NCBI RefSeq assembly: GCF_001426925.1 | Contig: NZ_LMFR01000012.1 | Span: 124,001 to 188,000 of the forward strand | Length of the DNA stretch: 64,000 nt | DNA from: Microbacterium sp. Root53 | GTDB taxonomy: Bacteria > Actinomycetota > Actinomycetes > Actinomycetales > Microbacteriaceae | Direction of reading: 5' to 3' | Shown here: piece by piece, positions 15,396-28,117 of the stretch | How the letters are laid out: the number at the start of each line of letters is the position of its first letter | Numbering within the stretch: position 1 is the stretch's first letter | Notes under the pieces: model-generated | The model's database searches: none | Told to the model about the DNA's origin: nothing | Seen by the model: the letters and a program-made list of their open reading frames with translations, nothing else | Program-made: the position numbers and the translations under genes

Positions 15396-16510
15396 CGGAC
15401 GACCCCCACCCGCGCCTGGTCGACGCTCTCGGCCATGAGCATCCGCCGGCGCGAGACCGGGCGGTCGCGCAGCGCCCACCGCTGGATGAGCGTCATCAGC
15501 ACGATGATCGCGAACAGGATGAACGCGATCGCCGCGCCCTGACCCCACTCCTGCGACAGGAAGGCCGAGTGGTAGCTCAGGTACGCGGGCGTGAGGGTGG
15601 TCTTGCCGGGCGCACCCTGCGTGCCGGTGTAGATCTGGTCGAAGACCTGCCAGCACCCGATCAAGCCGAGCGTGAGCACCGTGAACAGCGTGGGCCGCAG
15701 CTGCGGCAGCGTGACCTGCCAGAACCGCTGCCAGGCGTTCGCGCCGTCGACCATCGCCGCCTCCGTCACGTCGCCGCCGAGGTTCTGCAGCGCCGCGAGG
15801 AACAGCAGCATGAAGGTGCCCGACGTGGTGAACACCGCCATCGCGATGAACGCGCTCATCGCGACGGAGGGCCCGGCGAGCCAGTCCCACCACGTCACGC
15901 CGAGCGCCCGGTTCTCGGCCAGGGCGCCGGTCGGCTGCGTGATCCCGAGCGCGCCCAGCGCGATGTGCACGATGCCGCGCGGATCGTTGAACCAGTTCGG
16001 GCCCGCCGCCCCGATGTACGACATCACGCGGTTCACGACGCCGTTGGTCGAGAACAGGAACAGCCACAGCACCGTGATGGCGACAGAGCTGGTCACGGAC
16101 GGGAAGTAGAACGCCGTGCGGAAGAAGCCCTTGCCACGCAGCGCCGCGCCGTTCACCAGGACCGCCAGCAGCAGCGCGAGCGCGGTCTGCACGGGGACCA
16201 CGAGCAGCACGTACCAGGCGTTGTTGCGCAGGGCGATGCCGAAGTCGCGCTCGGCCAGCCCGCCGCCCGCCGTCACGGCCGCGTAGTTGTCCATCCCCAC
16301 GAACGACACCGACGGCGACAGCGGGCTGCCTCGCCCCGTCCAGTCGCTCACGCTGACCCACAGGGCCATCAGCACGGGCAGGAAGAGGAAGACGCCGAGG
16401 ATGATCACCACCGGAAGGGTGAAGATCCAGCCGGCGGCGCCCTCGCCGCGCCGGATCCCGGAGGGACCGGTGCGGCGAGGGCGGGCGGATCGCGCGGTCG
16501 AGGCGGTCAT
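15392..16510 (-). CDS. Carbohydrate ABC transporter permease (MalF-like)
   Basis: 372 residues, longer than many CUT1 MalF-like permeases. A basic cytoplasmic N-terminus (ARPRRTGPSGIRRGE) is followed by six or more helices. The large loop at residues about 170-220 (GPNWFNDPRG...RALGVTWWDW) is on the outer side, and the EAA loop is EAAMVDGANAWQRFWQVTLP. It sits 12 bases after the binding-protein gene and overlaps the second permease by four bases. It works with the binding protein (16523-17770) and the MalG-like permease. Confidence 0.92.
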   Translation of the reverse strand: MTASTARSARPRRTGPSGIRRGEGAAGWIFTLPVVIILGVFLFLPVLMALWVSVSDWTGRGSPLSPSVSFVGMDNYAAVTAGGGLAERDFGIALRNNAWYVLLVVPVQTALALLLAVLVNGAALRGKGFFRTAFYFPSVTSSVAITVLWLFLFSTNGVVNRVMSYIGAAGPNWFNDPRGIVHIALGALGITQPTGALAENRALGVTWWDWLAGPSVAMSAFIAMAVFTTSGTFMLLFLAALQNLGGDVTEAAMVDGANAWQRFWQVTLPQLRPTLFTVLTLGLIGCWQVFDQIYTGTQGAPGKTTLTPAYLSYHSAFLSQEWGQGAAIAFILFAIIVLMTLIQRWALRDRPVSRRRMLMAESVDQARVGVVR

Positions 16511-16522
16511 GGTCGCCGCCCG

Positions 16523-17770
16523 TCAGCCGAGCGCGGCTTCGAGGTTCCCCTGCACCGACTGCAGGATGGCCGCCGGGTCTCCGTCGCGCAGACCCTCGAG
16601 CTGGGCGTTGAAGTCGGTGATGATGTCGGCCGACCCCTCGATGTTCGGCGGGAACTGCGCGTACTCGGCCCCGTCCAGGAACGGCGCGAGCTCCGGGTTC
16701 GCCGACTGCCACTCCTGCGCGGCCGACTGGATGGACGGCATGGGGCCGAAGGCCTCCGAGAACGCGAGCTGCTGCTCCGTGCTGGTCAGGTACTCCACGA
16801 GCTCGAGCGCCGCCTCCTGGTTCGGGCTGTCCGCCGCCATGCCCCAGCAGTTGGTGAACTGCAGCGTGCCCTCGCCGCCCGGGCCCGCCGGGAGCGGCGC
16901 GACCGTGTAGTTCACGTCGGGGTAGTCGTTGGTCATCGCGCCGCCGATCCAGTTGCCCTCGATGACCATCGCGGCCGCGCCGGTCCCGAACGCCTCGCCA
17001 CCCCAGCCGGCGCCGATGTCGGCGGCGTACGCGAACGATCCGTCGGTCAGACGGTCCTTGACGTACTGCAGAGCCTCGACGTTGGCGTCGCTGTCGGCGA
17101 TCGCCTCGCCGCCCTCGATCAGACCTCCCCCGGCCTGCGCCATGAAGACGCCGATGCGCTGGTACTCGGCGCCGAACGCCAGGCCCACGCGGTCCTCGGT
17201 CGTGAGCTGCCCGGCGACCGCGGTGAGGTCCTCCCAGGTGGTCGGGATGTCGGCCTCGGTGAGCCCCGCCTCCTCCCACATGTCCTGGTTGATGATCAGC
17301 GCCAGCGTCGAGAAGTCCTTCGGAGCGCAGTAGAACTCGCCGTCGTATGTGAAGTTCTCCACGAGCGACGGGTAGAAGTCGTCCTTGTTCTCGAGCTGGT
17401 CGCCGTACGGCGCCAGGGAGCCGTTGCTCGCGTACCCGGCCAGAGCGTCGGTCGACAGGTAGAACAGGTCGGGCGGCGATCCGGCGGCGAAGCCCTGCGA
17501 CAGCTGCTGCGGCAGGTCGTTCGCGACCTGGACGCTCGCCTCGACGCCCGACTCCTCGGACCAGGCGGCCACCGCCTCCTCGACCGCCGCGGTCTCGGCG
17601 TCGCCGGACGATCCGATCAGGATGCTGAGCTCGCCCGTGGGCGCCTCGCCGGTCGGCTCGCCGCCGCCCCCGCCCCCGTCGTCGAAGCCGGAGCCGCATC
17701 CCGCGAACAGGGCGGTGGTGGCGAGGAGTGCGGTGGCGCCGAGCGCCCGTGTGCTGCTGTGCCGTGCCAT
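16523..17770 (-). CDS. Extracellular sugar-binding lipoprotein (family 1 solute-binding protein)
   Basis: 415 residues from ATG 17770, supported by AGGAG 9 bases upstream; the open frame reaches 17875 but the extension is not signal-like. The signal peptide ends in a lipobox ALFAGC with Cys near residue 24, followed by a Gly-rich linker. The maltose/oligosaccharide-binding (SBP_bac_1) layout is seen in LSILIGSSGDAET, FAAGSPPDLFYLSTD, VPTTWEDL-like IPTTWEDLTAVAG and NWIGGAM. The aromatic residues and the operon with a debranching-type glycosidase fit an alpha-glucan or other oligosaccharide ligand. It is first in the operon, under a promoter with two putative LacI-family operators. Confidence 0.92.
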   Translation of the reverse strand: MARHSSTRALGATALLATTALFAGCGSGFDDGGGGGGEPTGEAPTGELSILIGSSGDAETAAVEEAVAAWSEESGVEASVQVANDLPQQLSQGFAAGSPPDLFYLSTDALAGYASNGSLAPYGDQLENKDDFYPSLVENFTYDGEFYCAPKDFSTLALIINQDMWEEAGLTEADIPTTWEDLTAVAGQLTTEDRVGLAFGAEYQRIGVFMAQAGGGLIEGGEAIADSDANVEALQYVKDRLTDGSFAYAADIGAGWGGEAFGTGAAAMVIEGNWIGGAMTNDYPDVNYTVAPLPAGPGGEGTLQFTNCWGMAADSPNQEAALELVEYLTSTEQQLAFSEAFGPMPSIQSAAQEWQSANPELAPFLDGAEYAQFPPNIEGSADIITDFNAQLEGLRDGDPAAILQSVQGNLEAALG

Positions 17771-17815
17771 GAGACTCTTCTCCTTTGACGAGGCCTGACG
17801 GCGGATGATCCGGAT

Positions 17816-17827
17816 TTGATCGTTCAA
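17816..17827. promoter_or_regulatory. Putative LacI-family operator O1
   Basis: TTGATCGTTCAA is a near-perfect dyad with the central CG typical of LacI-family sites. It lies just downstream of the predicted transcription start of the sugar operon. Confidence 0.55.
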
Positions 17828-17845
17828 CTCCCGGTGTTGGGGATC

Positions 17846-17875
17846 ACAGTATGAACGTTCCAATGTCTCTGTCAA
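17846..17875 (-). promoter_or_regulatory. Promoter of the sugar transporter operon
   Basis: On the minus strand, -35 TTGACA (17870-17875) and -10 TACTGT (17846-17851) are separated by 18 bases. This is the best sigma-70-like promoter in the window. Confidence 0.75.
17851..17862. promoter_or_regulatory. Putative LacI-family operator O2 in the promoter spacer
   Basis: The core GAACGTTC palindrome (17853-17860) lies between -35 and -10. It shares the GAACG half with O1 34 bases away, so one tetramer or two dimers could block RNA polymerase. Confidence 0.6.
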
Positions 17876-17943
17876 GAGGGGTGCGCGAAGGCCTAGGATG
17901 AGCCACTACCGGCGCATGCCGGGACGATCGCGAGGGAGACGGG

Positions 17944-18939
17944 ATGAGCCGGGCGCCGAGACTTCAGGATGTCGCGCTCGCGGCCGGCGTCTCACGGCAG
18001 ACCGTGTCGAACGTGATCAACTCCCCCGAGATCGTGCGGGAGGACACGCGCATCCGCGTGATCAAGGCCATCGCGGATCTCGGGTACCGCCCCCACGCGG
18101 CCGCCCGCAGCCTGCGCACCCGGCGCAGCTCGACCATCGCGGTGCACCTCGATCCGTACGCCGGCGGGGTTTCGGGCGTCGTGCTCGACCGCTTCGTGCA
18201 CGCCCTGGCGGACCTGGCCGGGGATCGGGGGATGCGGGTCCTGCTCTACACGGCGCGGACCGAGGCCGAGGAGATCGCCCGCCTCGGCGACCTGCTGGAC
18301 GGCGGCGAGGCCGACGCGATCATCATCACCGGCACGTATCACGGGGACCCGCGCACGCAGTGGCTGGCACGGCGCGGCACGCGGTTCGTGGCCTTCGGGC
18401 GCCCGTGGGGCGACGACGACCACCACGCGTGGGTCGACGTCGACGGGGCGGCCGGCACGCGCAAGGCGGCGCTCTGGGCCGTGGAGCACGCGGGCCCGGA
18501 TGTGGCGTTCCTGGGCTGGCCCTCGGGATCGGGCACAGGCGACGACCGTGAGAGCGGATGGCGCTCCGTCGTGCCGGAGGGCCGCGGCGTGCGGCTCGTG
18601 TCCGAGGAGAGCGTGAGTGCGGCGCGGGCGGTGGTCGGCGAGGCGCTCGCCTCCGGCGCGGCCTTCGACGCGCTGGTGTGCGCGAGCGACGCCCTGGCGA
18701 TGGGCGCGCATCTGGCCGCCGTCGCCGCCGGCCGTCCGGAGCTGCCGATCATCGGCTTCGACAACACGCCGGCGGCCGAGGCCATGGGGCTGAGCAGCGT
18801 GGAGCAGCTCCCCGAGCAGGTGGCGTCGGCCGCCCTGGATCTGCTGCTGGCATCCGGAGACGACCGCCCGGAGGACCGCCACGTGCTCGTGGAGCCGCAG
18901 CTCGTCGTGCGCGGATCCGCCGACGACGGGCAGGAGTGA
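17944..18939 (+). CDS. LacI-family transcriptional regulator
   Basis: 331 residues. The N-terminal helix-turn-helix is clear (LQDVALAAGVSRQTVSNVIN, residues 7-26), then the hinge with RPHAAARSLRTRRS, then a periplasmic-binding-protein-like effector domain with CASDALAMGAHLAA and IIGFDNTPAAEAMGLSSVEQ. It is divergent from the sugar transporter operon; the 173-base gap holds two LacI-type dyads, so it very probably represses that operon until an imported sugar binds. ATG is preceded by a GAGGGAGA ribosome site. A TAGGAT box near 17891 could be its own -10. Confidence 0.93.
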   Translation: MSRAPRLQDVALAAGVSRQTVSNVINSPEIVREDTRIRVIKAIADLGYRPHAAARSLRTRRSSTIAVHLDPYAGGVSGVVLDRFVHALADLAGDRGMRVLLYTARTEAEEIARLGDLLDGGEADAIIITGTYHGDPRTQWLARRGTRFVAFGRPWGDDDHHAWVDVDGAAGTRKAALWAVEHAGPDVAFLGWPSGSGTGDDRESGWRSVVPEGRGVRLVSEESVSAARAVVGEALASGAAFDALVCASDALAMGAHLAAVAAGRPELPIIGFDNTPAAEAMGLSSVEQLPEQVASAALDLLLASGDDRPEDRHVLVEPQLVVRGSADDGQE

Positions 18940-19022
18940 CCGGGGCGGACTGCCCGCCCGGAGCGCCCTGCCGCGGGAGCCCCTGCGCGATATCGTTCTC
19001 GCAGAACAGCTGAGGAGGCCCC

Positions 19023-20296
19023 ATGTCCCTGCCCCCGAACCACGACGACGGCGCCACGCCGGAGTCCCCGACGCCTCCGACGCCCCCGGCGCCCCCGGCG
19101 CCGGCCGACGACGACGCGCCGCAATTCCAGGCGCCCACGACGCAGACGTCGATCCCGGAGTACACGCTTCCGCCTGCGCCGGTGCCGGACCCGGAGTTCA
19201 CGGTCCCGCCGGCGCCGCCCGCCCCCGCAGGCGGTCCGCCGCCGCCCCCGGCCGGATCGCCGGAGGCCGCATCGGCCGCCTCCCTCGGCGCCTCGTTCCC
19301 CGGCGCGCCGCAGCCGGGCACGACTCCCGCCGATCAGGGCTACCCGGCCCCGGCGCCGCTGCCGCCCTACGCCGCGGCCCAGCCTCAGGGCTATCCGGGC
19401 GCGCCCGGAGCCGGACACCCCGGCGGGCAGCCCGGGCCGGGCTATCCCGGGTCCGGCTACCCGGGAGCCCCCTACGGCGGTGCGCCGTACGGCGGCGTCC
19501 CCGTCGCGCCGCCCAGCGCGCCCGGCAAGGGCCTGGCGATCACCGCGCTCGTGCTCGGCATCCTGGGCTTCCTCGGCGCGCTGATCCCGTTCGGGATCTT
19601 CGTGGCCGGCCTGCTGCTGCTCGCGGCCGTCGTGATCGGCATCATCGTGCTGGTCCGCAGGATGCCCGGCAAGGGCCTCGGCATCGCAGGGCTCGTGCTC
19701 GGCGTGATCGGCCTCATCGCCGGGACCGTGTCGACCATCGCGACCGTGAGCTTCCTGACGACGCAGGTGCCGACGATCATCCAGGAGGAGTGCGAGAACC
19801 AGGGCCTCAGCCCCGAGGAGTGCGAGGCCCTCATGCAGGGCGGCGGCACGGACGGCGACCCCTCGGGCGCGCCGGCCGATCCCGGTGTCGACGCCGTGCC
19901 GATCGCGATCGGCACCCCGTTCGAGGTGCCCATGGTCGAGGGCACGGCGCAGGTGACGGTCAACTCGGTCACGACGTCGGCGGACGCGCTTCCGGGCACC
20001 GACATCACGCCCGTCAACGGGAGTTCCTGCTGATCGACATGACGTGGGAGGTCACGTCGGGTTCGGTGGAGTACGTCGACGGCTATGACTTCGTGGAGCT
20101 CCTCGATTCGGAAGGCGAGTGGTACTTCAGCGAGTACGACTTCGAGGGCTACCTCGCGTCCGACGCCCTCGAGACCGGCGGCACCGTGCAGGGCCTGGTC
20201 GCGTTCGACGTCGACCCGGCCACGGGCCCGTTCGTCATGGAGATCTACGACGAGACCTACGAGCTGGCCTATCGCGGGCAGCTCCCCGGGGTCTGA
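19023..20296 (+). pseudogene. Pro-rich DUF4190/DUF4352-type membrane protein, broken by a one-base deletion
   Basis: Frame one runs 19023-20033 (336 residues): a long Pro/Ala/Gly-rich cytoplasmic tail (about 1-160, with GYPG-type repeats), then two DUF4190-like helix pairs (KGLAITALVLGILGFLGALI and KGLGIAGLVLGVIGLIAGTV), then an extracellular domain that stops abruptly at ITPVNGSSC. The missing part of that domain continues in the -1 frame (EFLLIDMTWEV to YRGQLPGV, stop at 20296). Adding one G to the GGG at 20019-20021 restores a 424-residue protein. So either the gene is frameshifted or the assembly lost one base of a homopolymer. GAGGAGG before ATG supports the start. Function unknown; DUF4352-like domains are found in surface lipoproteins and membrane proteins. 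Confidence 0.8.
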
Positions 20297-20315
20297 CGCC
20301 CCGCCCGAACGGAGC

Positions 20316-20344
20316 GACCCCCGCACCTTATGGGTGCGGGGGTC
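20316..20344 (+). terminator. Hairpin terminator, probably bidirectional
   Basis: A perfect 12-bp stem (GACCCCCGCACC and complement) with a 5-base loop follows the frameshifted gene and also faces the end of ilvC. Confidence 0.8.
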
Positions 20345-20418
20345 TGTTCCAGCTCAGGTAGAGCGGTCTGGGGCGTCGGCGATCGCCGCGAGCGGCGCCG
20401 CTCCGACGCCGTCGGAGA

Positions 20419-22006
<1,588 letters not shown>

Positions 22007-22007
22007 C

Positions 22008-23816
22008 TCAGTCCTCCTGCTCGCTGAATGCCGGCGCGTGGTCGCGCGCGTACTGGACGTAGCTGTTGCTCACGCCCTGCGGCACCATCGGCCACACCAT
22101 GGCGTCGGCGCTCACCACGAAGTCGATCACGACCGGGCGGTCGTTCGTCTCGAGCGCGGTCTGGATCGCGGCGTCCACGTCCTCGGCCTTCTCGACGCGG
22201 ATCGCGAGGCAGCCGTAGGCCTCGGCAAGCTTGACGAAGTCCGGGATCCGGATCGTGTCGTGGCCCGTGTTGAGGTCGGTGTTGGAGTACCGGCCGTCGT
22301 AGAACAGGGTCTGCCACTGGCGCACCATGCCGAGCGACGAGTTGTTGATGATCGCGACCTTGATCGGGATCTTGTTGATCGCGCAGGTGGCCAGCTCCTG
22401 GTTGGTCATCTGGAAGCAGCCGTCGCCGTCGATCGCCCACACGTGGCGGTCCGGCTGCGCCACCTTGGCGCCCATCGCGGCCGGCACCGAGTAGCCCATG
22501 GTGCCCGCGCCGCCCGAGTTCAGCCACGAGTTGGGGCGCTCGTACTTGATGAACTGGGCCGCCCACATCTGGTGCTGGCCCACGCCCGCCGCGTACACGC
22601 CCTCGGGGCCGGTCAGCTCGCCGATGCGCTGGATGACGTACTGCGGCGCGAGCAGGCCGTCCGTGGTCGGCGCGTAGCCGAGCGGGTACTGCTCCTGCAG
22701 CCCGCGCAGGTACGCCCACCACTCGGCGATGTCGGCCTTCTCCCCCGCGGCGTGCAGTGCGGCGTCGAGGTCGACCAGCACGTCCTTGAGGTCGCCCACG
22801 ATCGGCACGTCGGCCGTGCGGATCTTGGAGATCTCGGCCGGATCGATGTCGACGTGCACGACCTGCGCCTTGGGCGCGAACAGCGCGGCCTTGCCAGTCA
22901 CGCGGTCGTCGAACCGGGCGCCCAGCGCCACGATCAGGTCGGCCTCCTGCAGCGCCAGCACGGCCGGCACCGAGCCGTGCATGCCCGGCATGCCGAGGTG
23001 CTGCGGGTGCGAGTCGGGGAACGCGCCCCGCGCCATGAGCGTCGTCACGACGGGCGCACCGCTCGCCTCGGCGAGGGTCTTGAGCTCCTCGGCCGCGCGG
23101 GCGCGGATCACGCCGCCGCCGACGTACAGCACGGGCTGCTTGGCCTGCGCCATGAGGGCTGCCGCGGCCTGGATCTGCTTGCCGTGGGCCTTGGTGACCG
23201 GCCGGTAGCCGGGAAGGTCGATCTTGGGGGGCCACACGAAAGGCGCCTCGGCCTGCTGCGCGTCCTTCGTGATGTCCACGAGCACGGGGCCGGGACGGCC
23301 GGTCGAGGCGATCTCGTAGGCGGCGGCGATGGCGCCCGGGATGTCCTCGGCGCGCTTGACCAGGAACGAGTGCTTCGTGATCGGCATGGTGATGCCGACG
23401 ATGTCGGCCTCCTGGAACGCGTCGGTGCCCATGAGGGTCGAGAAGACCTGGCCGGTGATCGCCACGAGCGGCACGGAGTCCATGTACGCGTCGGCGATCG
23501 CCGTCACGAGGTTGGTGGCGCCGGGGCCGGAGGTCGCGATCGCGACGCCCACCTTGCCGCTCGCAGACGCGTAGCCCTCGGCCGCGTGGCCGGCGCCCTG
23601 CTCGTGACGCACCAGGATGTGGCGCAGCTTCTCGGCCGACATCAGCGGGTCGTACACGGGCAGGATGGCGCCGCCGGGCAGGCCGAAGACGTCGGTGACG
23701 CCGAGCAGCTCGAGCGAGCGGACGACCGCCTCGGCGCCCGTGATCACGGGCGCGGAGGCCGGCTGCTGACGGGATGCGGGCGGCCGGGGCGTGGCCGGAG
23801 CGGTATCGGAGGGCAT
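22008..23816 (-). CDS. ilvB: Acetolactate synthase large (catalytic) subunit
   Basis: 602 residues, full-length ThDP enzyme that condenses two pyruvates to acetolactate, or pyruvate with 2-oxobutyrate. N-terminal PYR domain with the catalytic Glu in [14 protein letters not shown]; central FAD-binding domain; C-terminal ThDP domain with the [15 protein letters not shown] and [12 protein letters not shown] region (the GDG...NN motif for Mg-ThDP). The first ~25 residues are a short Pro/Ala-rich tail. ATG at 23816 is preceded by AAGGAAG. The 57-base gap from ilvD shows no attenuator or leader peptide. Confidence 0.97.
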   Translation of the reverse strand: MPSDTAPATPRPPASRQQPASAPVITGAEAVVRSLELLGVTDVFGLPGGAILPVYDPLMSAEKLRHILVRHEQGAGHAAEGYASASGKVGVAIATSGPGATNLVTAIADAYMDSVPLVAITGQVFSTLMGTDAFQEADIVGITMPITKHSFLVKRAEDIPGAIAAAYEIASTGRPGPVLVDITKDAQQAEAPFVWPPKIDLPGYRPVTKAHGKQIQAAAALMAQAKQPVLYVGGGVIRARAAEELKTLAEASGAPVVTTLMARGAFPDSHPQHLGMPGMHGSVPAVLALQEADLIVALGARFDDRVTGKAALFAPKAQVVHVDIDPAEISKIRTADVPIVGDLKDVLVDLDAALHAAGEKADIAEWWAYLRGLQEQYPLGYAPTTDGLLAPQYVIQRIGELTGPEGVYAAGVGQHQMWAAQFIKYERPNSWLNSGGAGTMGYSVPAAMGAKVAQPDRHVWAIDGDGCFQMTNQELATCAINKIPIKVAIINNSSLGMVRQWQTLFYDGRYSNTDLNTGHDTIRIPDFVKLAEAYGCLAIRVEKAEDVDAAIQTALETNDRPVVIDFVVSADAMVWPMVPQGVSNSYVQYARDHAPAFSEQED

Positions 23817-23873
23817 GGTGATGCTTCCTTGAGTCGGATCGAGTCGAGGGAGGTCCGCGTGTGAGGAGCGGAA

Positions 23874-25592
23874 TCAGCCGGTCGTCGCGCCCTCCGCTGC
23901 GGAGCGCACGAGTCGCGAGTACTTCGCCAGAACGCCTCGGGTGTAGCGCGGGGGCAGGGGTTCCCAGCCGGAACGGCGGGATTCGAGCTCCGCCTCGTCG
24001 ACGAGTAGGTCGAGAGAGCGGGCCGCGATATCGACCCTGATCAGATCACCATCGCGCACCAGGGCGATCGGACCACCGTCCACCGCCTCGGGTGCAACAT
24101 GGCCGATGCACAGTCCGGTTGTGCCGCCTGAGAATCGACCGTCCGTCAAGAGTAGTACATCCTTGCCGAGCCCAGCGCCCTTGATGGCCGCCGTGATGGC
24201 GAGCATCTCGCGCATGCCCGGGCCGCCCTTGGGGCCCTCGTAGCGGATGACCACGACGTCGCCCGCGGCGACCTTGCCCTCGGCCAGGGCGTCCATCGCG
24301 GCGCGCTCGCGCTCGAACACGCGCGCGGGGCCCTCGAAGACCGCGGCGTCGAAGCCGGCCGTCTTCACGACCGCGCCCTCGGGTGCCAGCGAGCCGTGCA
24401 GGATCGTGATGCCGCCCGTCGCGTGGATCGGGTCGTCGAAGCGGTGGATGACCTCGCCGTCGATCGGGTCCGGGTTCAGCTCGCGCAGGTTCTCGGCCAC
24501 GGTCTTCCCCGTGACGGTCAGCGCGTCGCCGTGGATCAGGCCCTCGTCGAGCATGGCCTTCATGATCACGGGGATGCCGCCGTGGCGGTCGACATCGTTC
24601 ATGACGTACTTGCCGAAGGGCTTCATGTCCGCGACGTGCGGCACCTTGTCGCCGATGCGGTTGAAGTCGTGCAGGCTCAGGCCGATCTGCGCCTCGCGCG
24701 CGATCGCGAGCAGGTGGAGCACGACGTTGGTCGAGCCGCCGAGCGCCATGGCGAGCGCGATCGCGTTCTCGAACGACTCCTTCGTCAGGATGTCCTTGGT
24801 CGTGATGCCCTGGCGCAGCAGGTTCACGACGGCCTCGCCGGAGCGGTGCGCGAAGTAGTCGCGGCGGCGGTCGGCCGACGGCGGCGCGGCCGAGCCCGGC
24901 AGGCTGAGGCCCAGCGCCTCGGCGACCGACGCCATCGTGTTGGCGGTGTACATGCCGCCGCACGCGCCCTCACCCGGAGCGAACGCGCACTCGATGCGCT
25001 TGAGGTCCTCTTCGGTCATCAGGCCCGCGCGGCAGGCTCCGACGCCCTCGAACGAGTCGATGATCGTGATGTCCTTCTCGGTGCCGTCCGAGAGCTTCAC
25101 CCAGCCGGGCGCGATCGATCCGGCGTAGAGGAAGACGCTCGACAGGCCGAGGCGCGCGCTGGCCATGAGCATGCCGGGGATCGACTTGTCGCAGCCGGCG
25201 AGCAGGACCGTGCCGTCGAGGCGCTCCGCCTGGATCACGGTCTCGACGCTGTCGGCGATGACCTCGCGCGAGACGAGCGAGAAGTGCATGCCCTCGTGGC
25301 CCATCGAGATGCCGTCCGAGACCGAGATGGTGCCGAACTGCAGCGGGTAGCCGCCGCCCGAGTGCACGCCCTCCTTGGCGCCCTGCGCCAGGCGGTCGAG
25401 GCTCAGGTTGCAGGGGGTGATCTCGTTCCAGCTGGACGCGATGCCGATCTGCGGCTTCTCCCAGTCCGCGTCGCCCATGCCGACCGCGCGCAGCATGCCG
25501 CGCGATGTGGTGGCCTCGATGCCATCCGTGACGACCCGGCTGCGGGGCTTGATGTCGGGGGTTCCGGAGGGGGATGAAGCGAGGTCGACCAT
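23874..25592 (-). CDS. ilvD: Dihydroxy-acid dehydratase
   Basis: 572 residues. It dehydrates 2,3-dihydroxy acids to the 2-keto acids of valine and isoleucine and carries an Fe-S cluster. Cluster cysteines are visible in [17 protein letters not shown] and [16 protein letters not shown]. The ATG at 25592 has no ribosome site but lies 7 bases after TAGACT (25600-25605), so the mRNA is probably leaderless. Odd: the last ~90 codons (about 23,900-24,190) use codons rare elsewhere here (GTA, CTA, TCA, ACA, GCA, GTT, AGG), while the rest has the usual strong G/C ending bias. The protein itself looks normal. First gene of the ilv operon. Confidence 0.97.
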   Translation of the reverse strand: MVDLASSPSGTPDIKPRSRVVTDGIEATTSRGMLRAVGMGDADWEKPQIGIASSWNEITPCNLSLDRLAQGAKEGVHSGGGYPLQFGTISVSDGISMGHEGMHFSLVSREVIADSVETVIQAERLDGTVLLAGCDKSIPGMLMASARLGLSSVFLYAGSIAPGWVKLSDGTEKDITIIDSFEGVGACRAGLMTEEDLKRIECAFAPGEGACGGMYTANTMASVAEALGLSLPGSAAPPSADRRRDYFAHRSGEAVVNLLRQGITTKDILTKESFENAIALAMALGGSTNVVLHLLAIAREAQIGLSLHDFNRIGDKVPHVADMKPFGKYVMNDVDRHGGIPVIMKAMLDEGLIHGDALTVTGKTVAENLRELNPDPIDGEVIHRFDDPIHATGGITILHGSLAPEGAVVKTAGFDAAVFEGPARVFERERAAMDALAEGKVAAGDVVVIRYEGPKGGPGMREMLAITAAIKGAGLGKDVLLLTDGRFSGGTTGLCIGHVAPEAVDGGPIALVRDGDLIRVDIAARSLDLLVDEAELESRRSGWEPLPPRYTRGVLAKYSRLVRSAAEGATTG

Positions 25593-25599
25593 GAACGGA

Positions 25600-25605
25600 A
25601 GTCTA
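25600..25605 (-). promoter_or_regulatory. -10 box of leaderless ilvD transcript
   Basis: TAGACT on the minus strand, 7 bases before the ilvD ATG. The same hexamer precedes the UPF0182 gene. Confidence 0.5.
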
Positions 25606-25667
25606 TGCCCGCACGAGGGCCGCCCCCGTGCCCGTGCAGACCGCCCGACGAGCTCCGTTTCGACGCG

Positions 25668-26461
25668 TCAGGATGCTCGCGCGTCGGCCAGAGCGGTGAG
25701 CAACTCGGCGAGCTCGAGCGGGTCGGCGACGCGCACGCGCGCGGCCGTCTCGCCATCGCCCACGCGGACGCCGAGGTCGTGCGGCGCGAGGCTGCGCAGC
25801 GCGTCCTCGTCGGTCACGTCGTCGCCCGCGAACAGCACGGCCGTCGCGCCGGTCTCCGCACGAAGACGGGCGATCGCGGAGTCCTTGCCTTCATGCCGCC
25901 AGGCGTATTCGATGACGTTCTTGCCGGTGCGCCGCCGCCAATCGGGGGCCCGCTCCGCGACCAGCACGTCCACGAGCGATCCGGCGCGGCTCGCGTCGGC
26001 GGGGGCGGCCAGGCGCGTGTGCAGCGCGAAGCCGTAGGCCTTTCGCTCGATCCACGCGCCCTCGATGTCGTCGACGAGCCGCTCCGCGTCGGCGACGAGC
26101 GCGTCCGCGGCCGCGGCCTCCTGCACGACATCCGCCATCGCGACCTCCTCGGGCTCGAAACCCGCGGCGACGGCCGCCGGGCGCCAGAACTCGGCGCCAT
26201 GGGATCCGGCGAGCCACACCGAGGAGTCGTCAGAGTGGGCGCCGATGACGCGCAGGTCCGTGAGCTGCCGTCCCGAGACGAACGCCACGACCGTGTCGGG
26301 CAGCTCCGCGAGCCGGCCCACCGCCTCCGCCGTCTCGGGCAGCGCGCGGACGGCCATCGGGTCGTCGCCGAGGGGCGCGAGGGTGCCGTCGAAGTCGAGC
26401 GCGATCAGCAGGCGCTCGGTGCGGGCCAGCTCGGCGATCGCCTCCCGCCAGTCCGGCGCGG

Positions 26462-26465
<4 letters not shown>
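25668..26465 (-). CDS. otsB: Trehalose-6-phosphate phosphatase
   Basis: 265 residues, HAD superfamily. The nucleophile motif DFDGT is in LLIALDFDGTLAP (about residue 24), motif II is VAFVSGRQLTDL, and motif IV is LFAGDDVTDEDALRSL with the paired Asp residues. GSHGAE is the OtsB substrate-cap signature. It removes phosphate from trehalose-6-phosphate to make trehalose, a compatible solute. ATG 26465 overlaps the otsA stop (ATGA), so the two enzymes of the pathway are coupled. Confidence 0.96.
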
Positions 26466-27949
<1,484 letters not shown>

Positions 27950-28104
27950 GAGGCTCCTCCTGCCGGTCTGGCCACAGTATCAGCGGGCCCGTTCGGACAC
28001 CGTGCCTGGCCCCGGGGCTTGACGTCCCATGCCGCTGTCGTTATGACCGCATGCCATGCGCCCCGCCGGCCGCGCAAGCCCCTGCGGCGCGCGCGGTGTG
28101 CCGC

Positions 28105-28110
28105 TAGCGT
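28105..28110 (+). promoter_or_regulatory. -10 box of leaderless transcript
   Basis: TAGCGT ends 7 bases before the ATG at 28118. Confidence 0.45.
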
Positions 28111-28117
28111 GGGGGCC

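Noticed and set aside
14529..17699. 1,056-codon minus-strand frame across the sugar transporter genes
   Set aside because: Only its last 288 residues are the real permease; the rest is an out-of-phase reading of the other permease and the binding protein, which have intact frames of their own.
20010..20034. Programmed ribosomal frameshift in the DUF4190-type gene
   Set aside because: There is no slippery heptamer, and the slip would need a tRNA-Gly to move from GGG to CGG. A simple indel is more likely.
23817..23873. Branched-chain amino acid attenuator before ilvB
   Set aside because: The gap is 57 bases, with no leader peptide of Val/Leu/Ile codons and no alternative hairpins.
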